NCBI GenBank assembly: GCA_000467935.1
Contig: KI259862.1
Span: forward strand, 1 to 64,000
Direction of reading: 5' to 3'
Origin: Peptostreptococcaceae bacterium oral taxon 113 str. W5053
GTDB lineage: Bacteria; Bacillota; Clostridia; Tissierellales; Peptoniphilaceae
DNA: 64,000 nt
The position numbers and the translations under genes are program-made. The notes beneath the pieces were generated by a model. That model made no database searches. It was given only the letters and a program-made list of their open reading frames with translations, and was not told the DNA's origin. Below, piece after piece: positions 57,335-64,000 of the stretch; the stretch's first letter is position 1, and the number at the start of each line of letters is the position of its first letter.

Positions 57335-58960
57335 ATGAAAATAAAATTTTTGGGAGCCGCAGGCGGTGTTACGGGTTCCAACTATCTGGTCACCACGAAA
57401 AATGTAAAATTTTTAGTTGACTGCGGATTATTTCAGGGGGGGAAAGAAGAAGAATTAAAAAACCAGGAACCTTTTGATTTTAATCCGGCGGAAATTGATT
57501 TTGTAATTTTAACCCATGCTCATATCGATCACAGCGGAAGACTTCCAAAATTAGTGAAAGAGGGATTTCGAGGACCTATTTATACCACTTTGGCAACTCG
57601 GGATCTTTGTGAAATCATGCTCTTGGACAGTGCAAAAATTCAAGAAAATGATGTGGAATGGCAAAATAGGAAGCGCATTCGTGCGGGGAAAGATTTACTC
57701 CAACCCTTATATACGGTAACCGATGCGGAAAATGCCGTACGACAATTTCAAACTGTACATTATTATAATAAAGAACAATTGTCGGAAGGTATAATCCTTC
57801 GTTTTGCCGATGCAGGACATATTTTGGGAAGTGCCATTGTGGAACTTTGGCTTCGGGAAGATGGAAAAGAAACAAAGGTTATCTTCTCGGGGGATATCGG
57901 ACTGCCCAATCGTGCCATTATTCGAGATCCGGATATGGGACTTAGTGCGGATTATTTGATTATGGAGTCCACCTACGGAAACACGGTACATCAAACCTAT
58001 GCAGACAGCAAAAAGGAGCTGATTAAAATTATTATGGACACAGCAGCCAAGGGGGGCACCGTGGTAATCCCCGCCTTTGCTGTAGGACGTGCACAGGAAA
58101 TTATTTATCAGCTCAATGAATTTTATGAATATGAAAACAGAGACGGAAGATACCCAAATATTCCTGTTTATGTGGACAGCCCCATGGCGGTGGAAGCGAC
58201 CAAAACCTTTATTAACAACTCCGCCAATTATGGTGAAACAACAAAAGAACTCATTCGAAACGGAGACAATCCCTTTGAGTTTAAAAATCTACATTATGTA
58301 GAGTCGGTGGAAGAAAGTCGTCGATTAAATACAATCAGAGAAGCCCGTGTCATTATTTCCTCCAGCGGAATGGCGACGGCAGGTCGTGTACGACACCATT
58401 TGAAACATAATTTATGGGATCCCGACAGTGCGGTGGTATTGGTCGGCTACCAAGCCAACGGCACCTTAGGGAGAATGTTGCGTGACGGAGTGAATAGTGT
58501 CAAACTCTTCGGCGAAGAAATTGCGGTACGGGCAAAAATTTATGATTTGCCGGGATTCTCCGCCCACGCTGATGAACCTATGCTTTTAAGCTGGGTGGAT
58601 AGCATGGAGCAAAAACCGAAAAAAATTTTTCTGGTTCATGGTGAAGAAGATCAACAACAACCCTTAAAAAAAGTTTTGGAACAAAAGATAAAAATTCCAT
58701 CGGAAATTGTCACTTTAGGACAGGAAGTGGAATTGGAAGGAAAAGAAATCACAAGCGAAAAAGCTGAAATTACGACGAAAGACAAAGAAGATTTAAAAGA
58801 AATTTGGGGGAAGGTAGAAGTGTTGGGTAAAGAATTATTGGAAAGGAAAGGCAGTATCTTTGCGGAAGAAGGTTTGGAAGAACGCTATGGGAATATTTAT
58901 GAAGCCTTGATTCAAATTCACCGTTCCTTAATGGACATTCATATGCATATTGGAAAGTAG
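57335..58960 (+). CDS. Beta-CASP metallo-beta-lactamase-fold RNase-like hydrolase
   Basis: A 541-residue cytoplasmic enzyme like TTHA0252 and archaeal/CPSF nucleases. 'THAHIDHSGRLP' gives zinc ligands His61, His63, Asp65 and His66. 'FADAGHILGSAIVEL', 'FSGDIG', the beta-CASP segments 'IPAFAVGRAQEIIYQL', 'YVDSPMAVEATKTF' and 'IISSSGMATAGRVRHHLKH', and the RMMBL motif 'FSAHADEPMLLSW' follow. A helical extension of about 75 residues at the C-terminus is unusual. RNA is the likely substrate, but activity is not proven. folD begins eight bases downstream. Confidence 0.88.
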   Translation: MKIKFLGAAGGVTGSNYLVTTKNVKFLVDCGLFQGGKEEELKNQEPFDFNPAEIDFVILTHAHIDHSGRLPKLVKEGFRGPIYTTLATRDLCEIMLLDSAKIQENDVEWQNRKRIRAGKDLLQPLYTVTDAENAVRQFQTVHYYNKEQLSEGIILRFADAGHILGSAIVELWLREDGKETKVIFSGDIGLPNRAIIRDPDMGLSADYLIMESTYGNTVHQTYADSKKELIKIIMDTAAKGGTVVIPAFAVGRAQEIIYQLNEFYEYENRDGRYPNIPVYVDSPMAVEATKTFINNSANYGETTKELIRNGDNPFEFKNLHYVESVEESRRLNTIREARVIISSSGMATAGRVRHHLKHNLWDPDSAVVLVGYQANGTLGRMLRDGVNSVKLFGEEIAVRAKIYDLPGFSAHADEPMLLSWVDSMEQKPKKIFLVHGEEDQQQPLKKVLEQKIKIPSEIVTLGQEVELEGKEITSEKAEITTKDKEDLKEIWGKVEVLGKELLERKGSIFAEEGLEERYGNIYEALIQIHRSLMDIHMHIGK

Positions 58961-58967
58961 GAAGATT

Positions 58968-59822
58968 ATGACGGAAATATTAAAAGGTAAAGAGGTCGTA
59001 CAAGAAATTCGACAACGAATTGATCAAAAAGTTAAGAGTCTTAAAGAAAAAGGAAAAATTCCTTGCTTAGCCGTACTGCGTGTCGGTGTAAATCTCAATG
59101 ATTTATCCTATGAGAAGGCATTGATTAAAAACTGTAAGGATTTGGAAATTGATTGTAGAGTACGAGAAATGCCGATCAACTCCGACACGGAACAACTGTT
59201 GGACGTAATTGATCGGTGGAATCGAAGTGAAAATATATCCGGAATTTTAGTCTTTCGACCTCTGCCGAAAACAATTGATGAAGAAAAAATTCGAAATGCG
59301 ATTTTACCGGAAAAAGATGTGGACGCAATGCACCCCTTAAATTTGGCTCAAATTTTTCAGGGGAACTTTAAAAACTTTGTACCGGCAACATCCCAAGCGG
59401 TGATGGAGTTTATTCGCTACTATACAATCGATGTAAGTGGAAAAATTGTCGCCATTATCAATCGATCCCTGGTTTTTGGGAGACCCTTGGCCATGATGTT
59501 ACTCAATCAGAACGCCTGCCCCTTAATTTGTCATTCCAAAACGCGGAATATATCTGAAGTTCTTAAAAGTGCGGATGTAGTCGTATTGGCTACAGGGCAA
59601 GCTAAAGCCTTCGGAAGAGACTGTTTTACTCCGAAAAGCATTATTTTGGATGTAGGAGTAAACGTGGATAATGAAGGAAAACTTTCCGGTGATGCAGATT
59701 TTGAAAATTTGAAAGATTATGTAAAAATACTCACCCCCCCAAAAGGAGGAATCGGAAGCACCACGACCGCCATACTCTTAGAGCAGGTTGTGGATGCGGC
59801 GATAAAACAAAAGGAAGAATAG
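58968..59822 (+). CDS. folD: Divergent FolD-like methylenetetrahydrofolate dehydrogenase
   Basis: A 284-residue protein with both FolD domains. The Rossmann part ('IAIINRSLVFGRPLAMMLLN'-like region near 155-175, 'ILDVGVNVD', 'PPKGGIGSTTTAILLEQ') supports an NAD(P)-linked dehydrogenase. In the catalytic domain the usual Tyr-x-x-x-Lys is Tyr48 followed by Leu52, the conserved Gln of 'VQLPLP' is Phe96 ('VFRPLP'), and the PCTP loop reads 'PATSQAV'; Asp119 of 'KDVDAMHP' is kept. Lys and Gln are needed for cyclohydrolase activity in known enzymes, so this may be a dehydrogenase only or have changed function. The ATG at 58968 follows GTAGGAAG. Confidence 0.8.
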   Translation: MTEILKGKEVVQEIRQRIDQKVKSLKEKGKIPCLAVLRVGVNLNDLSYEKALIKNCKDLEIDCRVREMPINSDTEQLLDVIDRWNRSENISGILVFRPLPKTIDEEKIRNAILPEKDVDAMHPLNLAQIFQGNFKNFVPATSQAVMEFIRYYTIDVSGKIVAIINRSLVFGRPLAMMLLNQNACPLICHSKTRNISEVLKSADVVVLATGQAKAFGRDCFTPKSIILDVGVNVDNEGKLSGDADFENLKDYVKILTPPKGGIGSTTTAILLEQVVDAAIKQKEE

Positions 59823-59902
59823 AATTTAGAGAAAGAGGAGAGAGGAAAAGATTATTTAGAAAAATTTTTTTGTTGTCATTTTGAAGAAAAAAATGAATCT
59901 AT

Positions 59903-59935
59903 AAAAAATCGGGTTGTTTTTCAACCCGATTTTTT
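59903..59935. terminator. Bidirectional terminator between folD and the penicillin-binding protein gene
   Basis: AAAAAATCGGGTTG at 59903-59916 pairs perfectly with CAACCCGATTTTTT at 59922-59935 around TTTTT. A and T runs on both sides serve both converging genes. It overlaps the stop codon of the minus-strand gene by two bases. Confidence 0.9.
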
Positions 59936-62816
59936 ATGGTGTTTCCGTATTTTTCTTATTCAAGTATTCCAAGTATTTTTCAATCAGTTTGGGGTCTTGT
60001 CCCTTAAGCAGATTTTCAATGCGTTCCTTTTCGTTTAAAAGATCAAATAAAGCATAGTCTTCCGCAGTGGCTTTTTCTGTGGGTATGGTGCGGTATTCCC
60101 AGTCACCGGGGACAATGCCGTTATTTAGTTCCGGATGATAGGGTTCCGGGAAGCGAACGTAAACCTTTTTTTCTTTAAAGATTTCCGGCGTAAATTCGCT
60201 GGCAAGTTTTTTTAGGGCCGAATCAATTTCCACTTCAAAATGGACATCGTCTATGGTTTTAGGTTCCGTGCCTGCGACAAAGACTTCTTCCCGGACCGTG
60301 CCTCGAGGGTCTTTATAGCTTAGTGCGGAGGGGAGTTTGCCACTGACAGTATCGACCGCTACATGGACAATTCCTTCCGGTTCCGTAAAGTTTTTGGCTT
60401 CCAATCCTTCGTGCGCTTTTTCCATAACGGTGCGCCATAAAGAGATGGCGGTTAAATTACTCTTGCTTAATAAGTTGACTTTCAAATTGTCATTTCCAAT
60501 CCAGACGCCGGTGCAATAATAAGGAGTAAATCCGATAAACCAAACGTCGGCAGTGTCTTCAGTGGTTCCCGTTTTTCCGGCGATATCCATAGCCCCCAGC
60601 TTTGCCAATCCGACAGTGCCGTCTTTGGCTACGGTTTGTAAGATGTTTTTTAAAATATAAGCCACTTGAGGACTGACGACAACGTCTTTCTTTTGAGGAT
60701 GATCCAAAAGAATTTCTCCGTTGGAGTCTTCCACTTTGGTAAAGGTAATCGGTTCGTTATAGACACCGTCATTGGCAATGGCACTATAGGCTGCTGTCAT
60801 GCGTAGAGGGCTGATACCGTGAGTCATAGCTCCTAATCCGATTGCGGCTAAATTTTCATCATTGACTGCCGGATCTTCGGTTTTTTCGATAAAGTCGTCA
60901 TTTTCCGGATGGTCCGTTTCAATAATATGGTAACGTCGCAGATATTCAATGGCTTTGTCGACACCGATTTTATCCAAAGTTTTAACAGTTGCCACGTTGC
61001 CGCTCATGCGCAGAACTTCTCGTACGGTCATAATTCCCCGATATCCGCCATACCAGTTTTCCGGCCACAGCTTGCCTTCTTTGTTGTAAAAGGGAACATC
61101 GTCAATGGGGCTTGCCGCCGTATAGCCGTTGTCCAAAGCTGCTGTAAAGGTGGCGATGGGTTTAAGGGTGGATCCGGGTTGTCTCGGGGAAGTGGCTCGG
61201 TTAAAGATTCGAAATCCTTCCTGTTCACGACCACCGATAATGGCTTTGATTTCACCGGTGTGATACTCCATGATAACAGCTGCTGATTGGGGTTGGACGG
61301 TTCCTTTTTTATCCGGATCGAAATAGTTTTTGGAGATCTTTAAAGAGCCGTCTTCGGAGATGGAATAAAATTCTTTATTGCTGTTTAAAAATTCTTTGGA
61401 GATTTTCAATCCCCCTTCAATAATTTCCAAGTAAGTGCTTTCAATTTGAAGTCCTCCGATACTGTGGGTGACTAAATTTTTATTTTCGTTGGTGGTATAG
61501 TAGTCGGCAATATCTGTGGACTTATTGCTGTAAATTTTTAGATAGGGAACGGTGATGGAAAGTCCGTTTTCGTTTTCGTTAAAGGAATCGGCGGGAATCA
61601 CCAGGTTTCCGTTCTCATCAAAGAGATTTTCTGCAGCATAGAATAAGATGCTTTGATCTTGTCCGATAATATTATTGGCTCCGTCTACAGTCCACTGGAT
61701 AAAGGGAACAGGGCTTTGTCCGTTGTTGCCGTTTAAATAATCGGTAAAATTATTGAATACATCTTCCAGTTTGCGTTGCATTTCCACATCGACACAAGCG
61801 TGAATTCGAAGTCCGCCGTCATATAAAAGATGTTCCGCATCTTTTTGAGAAAGATTTTTTTCCGACATCAGTTTTTCGACGACTTGCGTTTTCACTAAGT
61901 CCGTGTAATAGGTACTTAGATTGTCAATGCGTTTACGTTGAGGATGTAGAGCGGCTGCCATATCTTCCGCAACGGCTTTGTCATGTTCCTCTTTGGTAAT
62001 TTTACCGAGTTCCAACATCTTATCTAAAACATAGATTCGACGTTTCTCCGGAACCGGATTGTAGATGGCAATGTATTTTTCGCCGTATTCATCTACTTCG
62101 CCGACAACACGTTCTCCATCCTCCTGACCCGGGAGGTAGAGCTTATATAAAGCGAAGTTGGTCGGACTTTTGACGGTGGCTGCCAATGCGGCGGCTTCTC
62201 CCAAGGTTAAATCTTTGGCGGATTTGGAAAAATAGGTTTCAGCACCGGCTTCTACACCATAAGCGCCTTGTCCTACATAGACACGATTCATATAAGCTTC
62301 CAAAACCTGCTCTTTACTTAACGCTTGATTAAGTTGTAAGGCAATATAAGCTTCACGAATTTTTCGCTCAACATTCTGATCTCCGGTTAAGTAAAGATTT
62401 CGCGCCAATTGTTGAGTAATGGTGCTGGCACCGCGCACGATAGCTCCGGCTTGAATATTATCCAAAATGGATTTGCCAATACCTTGTAAGTCCACACCGA
62501 TATGGCTGCGAAAACGTTCATCTTCTACGCTGATAAAAGCTTCTTGTAAATACTTGGGCATCTCGCTTAAAGGGATAATGGTTCGGAATTCTTCGGTTTG
62601 AATTTTTTCCAATACATTGCCGTTCTGGTCCAAGATGATTGAGTTTTCATTTAAGAGAGCGTTGATAGATGACGGATTCACCTTGGGTGCGGTTCGTGCA
62701 ATTTGGACGGTGATACCGCCAAGGCTTCCCAAAAGCAGTGCGGGAACCATCAAGCAGGCTAAAATGAGTATTTTAACAAATTTTCCAAAGGTAAATTTCG
62801 GTTTTTGATCGTTCAT
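59934..62816 (-). CDS. ponA: Class A penicillin-binding protein (PBP1A type)
   Basis: A 960-residue bifunctional cell-wall synthase. A membrane helix at about 13-38 is followed by a glycosyltransferase domain (about 55-235) with catalytic Glu98 in 'SVEDERFRSHIG' and 'GASTITQQLARNLYL'. A long connecting region (about 320-520) precedes the transpeptidase domain: Ser of 'PGSTLKP' near 549, 'MSGNVAT' near 607 and 'AGKTGTTED' near 749. It polymerises glycan strands and cross-links them; beta-lactams target the Ser. AGGAGG precedes the start. It is divergent from hflX. Confidence 0.94.
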   Translation of the reverse strand: MNDQKPKFTFGKFVKILILACLMVPALLLGSLGGITVQIARTAPKVNPSSINALLNENSIILDQNGNVLEKIQTEEFRTIIPLSEMPKYLQEAFISVEDERFRSHIGVDLQGIGKSILDNIQAGAIVRGASTITQQLARNLYLTGDQNVERKIREAYIALQLNQALSKEQVLEAYMNRVYVGQGAYGVEAGAETYFSKSAKDLTLGEAAALAATVKSPTNFALYKLYLPGQEDGERVVGEVDEYGEKYIAIYNPVPEKRRIYVLDKMLELGKITKEEHDKAVAEDMAAALHPQRKRIDNLSTYYTDLVKTQVVEKLMSEKNLSQKDAEHLLYDGGLRIHACVDVEMQRKLEDVFNNFTDYLNGNNGQSPVPFIQWTVDGANNIIGQDQSILFYAAENLFDENGNLVIPADSFNENENGLSITVPYLKIYSNKSTDIADYYTTNENKNLVTHSIGGLQIESTYLEIIEGGLKISKEFLNSNKEFYSISEDGSLKISKNYFDPDKKGTVQPQSAAVIMEYHTGEIKAIIGGREQEGFRIFNRATSPRQPGSTLKPIATFTAALDNGYTAASPIDDVPFYNKEGKLWPENWYGGYRGIMTVREVLRMSGNVATVKTLDKIGVDKAIEYLRRYHIIETDHPENDDFIEKTEDPAVNDENLAAIGLGAMTHGISPLRMTAAYSAIANDGVYNEPITFTKVEDSNGEILLDHPQKKDVVVSPQVAYILKNILQTVAKDGTVGLAKLGAMDIAGKTGTTEDTADVWFIGFTPYYCTGVWIGNDNLKVNLLSKSNLTAISLWRTVMEKAHEGLEAKNFTEPEGIVHVAVDTVSGKLPSALSYKDPRGTVREEVFVAGTEPKTIDDVHFEVEIDSALKKLASEFTPEIFKEKKVYVRFPEPYHPELNNGIVPGDWEYRTIPTEKATAEDYALFDLLNEKERIENLLKGQDPKLIEKYLEYLNKKNTETP

Positions 62817-62844
62817 GGAATTCCTCCTTCAATCTATTGAAATC

Positions 62845-62873
62845 ATTATACCATAGCCTACTGTCCTTGTTAA
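62845..62873 (-). promoter_or_regulatory. Promoter of the penicillin-binding protein gene
   Basis: On the minus strand TTAACA (62868-62873) and TATAAT (62845-62850) are 17 bases apart, 29 bases before the start codon. Confidence 0.7.
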
Positions 62874-62877
62874 CGTT

Positions 62878-62907
62878 TTGTTGAAAATGATGGCTTCATG
62901 GTATAAT
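62878..62907 (+). promoter_or_regulatory. Promoter of hflX
   Basis: TTGTTG at 62878-62883 and a perfect TATAAT at 62902-62907 have an 18-base spacer. It is back to back with the promoter of the divergent gene. Confidence 0.55.
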
Positions 62908-62930
62908 AAATTTGAAAAGGAGAGGAAATA

Positions 62931-64000
62931 ATGGAAAAAGTGATTCTTGCGGGTTTACGATTAGACGATGAATTTGAATATAAAATGGATGAATTGGAAG
63001 CATTGACCAAAGCGGCGGGTGCTGAAGTTTTGGGGAGTGTGGGACAGCAAAAAAGAACCGTTGACCCGGGAACTTTTCTAGGCAAGGGAAAGGTTCAGGA
63101 GATTAAGGAATTGGCAAAAAATATGGAAGCGGATTCTGTAATTTTTTTACAGGAACTTTCCGGTTCCCAAATTCGTAATTTAGAAAAAATTATTGAGAAG
63201 AAAGTTTTGGATCGAACCATGTTGATTTTGGATATTTTTGCCGGACGCGCTACCAGCAGGGAAGGAAAACTCCAAGTTCATCTGGCACAGTTAAACTATA
63301 GACTGCCTCGCTTAATCGGTTTCGGAAACGCCTTGTCCAGAGAAGGCGGCGGGATTGGAACCAGAGGTCCGGGAGAACAAAAAATGGAAACGGATCGACG
63401 CCATATTATGCGAGAGATTGATCATGTAAAGGCTAAGCTTAAAGAAATGGAACGACAAAGGGATTTATTGAGAGAACGACGAAGGAAGAATGTTTTGCCT
63501 TTGATTTCCCTATTCGGGTATACCAATTCCGGAAAATCCACTTTGATGAACGGGATTTTGAGACTAAGCGGGAATGAAAAGGAAGTTTTTGCAAAAGATA
63601 TGCTTTTTGCCACACTGGAAACCAGATTGAGGCGTTGTGAGTTTCCTAAGGGAGGACCTTTTCTTTTGACGGATACGGTAGGTTTGGTGAGTGATCTGCC
63701 TACAGAGTTTGTAGAAGCTTTTTCTTCCACTTTGGAAGAGGCGAAAGATGCGGACTTAATTTTACACGTGGTGGATTGTGCCGGAGCGAATATCTTATTG
63801 CAGATAGAGACGACTTTGGATTTGATGAAAAAATTGAACTTAAACAAAACACCGATTTTAACCGTATTTAATAAGAAGGATTTAATTGAAGAGGAAAATT
63901 TTATGTGGATGCGACAGGAGGGAGAGCATATTCTTATCAGCGCAAAAGATGAAGAGGATATTCGAAGGCTTTTGAATAAGATGCAAAAGATGTTGGGTAA
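62931..64000 (+). CDS. hflX: GTPase HflX (cut by window end)
   Basis: At least 356 residues with no stop before the window ends. The N-terminal 'RTVDPGTFLGKGKVQEI' and 'FAGRATSREGKLQVHLAQLN' segments with 'GGGIGTRGPGE' are HflX hallmarks. The GTPase domain has P-loop 'GYTNSGKST', 'DTVGLV' and 'NKKD'. HflX binds the 50S subunit and splits stalled ribosomes under stress. AAAGGAGAGG precedes the ATG. The family length of about 410-430 residues suggests that some 60 residues lie beyond the window. Confidence 0.93.
   Translation, partial: MEKVILAGLRLDDEFEYKMDELEALTKAAGAEVLGSVGQQKRTVDPGTFLGKGKVQEIKELAKNMEADSVIFLQELSGSQIRNLEKIIEKKVLDRTMLILDIFAGRATSREGKLQVHLAQLNYRLPRLIGFGNALSREGGGIGTRGPGEQKMETDRRHIMREIDHVKAKLKEMERQRDLLRERRRKNVLPLISLFGYTNSGKSTLMNGILRLSGNEKEVFAKDMLFATLETRLRRCEFPKGGPFLLTDTVGLVSDLPTEFVEAFSSTLEEAKDADLILHVVDCAGANILLQIETTLDLMKKLNLNKTPILTVFNKKDLIEEENFMWMRQEGEHILISAKDEEDIRRLLNKMQKMLG

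Overview
This window looks like chromosome of a low-GC Bacillota bacterium, probably an anaerobic, host-associated Clostridia/Tissierellia-type lineage. The pointers are AGGAGG ribosome sites, the rpsF-ssb-rpsR-(DUF2232)-gdpP-rplI-dnaB cluster, DnaD and DnaI-type helicase loading proteins, a large Alu-domain SRP RNA behind tRNA-Ser, QueH, AsnA, lipoate ligase and an LPXTG surface protein with sortases. The genus cannot be fixed from sequence reading alone.

Layout. 1-6.5 kb: an orphan OmpR-type regulator with a degenerate receiver, then a tight zinc operon (znuA, znuC, znuB, a CobW/G3E GTPase, a GTPase-permease fusion, and its TIGR03943 partner). 6.6-11 kb: acetyltransferase, lipoate ligase, HD hydrolase, histidine phosphatase and a convergent ClC channel. 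11-12 kb: rpsD with a probable leader. 12.4-19.6 kb: a 2162-residue LPXTG surface protein overlapping its own sortase gene. 20-21.9 kb: queH, then a decayed membrane protein gene. 21.9-30.8 kb: ribosomal, replication and c-di-AMP genes, with a probable S6:S18 leader RNA before rpsF and dnaD/dnaI after dnaB.

30.8-39.97 kb is an AT-rich accessory island inserted between a DUF1361 gene and the promoter of tRNA-Ser. A near-identical 24-bp direct repeat marks both edges, with a short inverted repeat next to it. Inside are a decayed IS630-type element, a CPBP protease pseudogene, and an intact five-gene operon bracketed by a second, diverged direct repeat of about 70 bp. The operon encodes a DUF262 protein, a DUF262-DUF1524 (GmrSD-like) nuclease, a membrane-anchored helical protein of unknown family, a CmpB/DUF1113 membrane protein and a Mbeg1-like (DUF2974) serine hydrolase. 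A perfect 18-bp palindrome lies just before the first gene. This is the best candidate for an undescribed, probably anti-phage, system.

40-64 kb returns to core genome: tRNA-Ser and SRP RNA; a ydjI/ydjG/ydjH-like envelope-stress operon without pspA; a secreted C39-like protease and a lipoprotein; dnaX-ybaB-recR; a manganese exporter gene whose leader hairpin and start are duplicated upstream; a lipoprotein sortase; sfsA; an ABC exporter; asnA; a beta-CASP hydrolase; a folD lacking key cyclohydrolase residues; a class A penicillin-binding protein; and hflX, cut by the window end.
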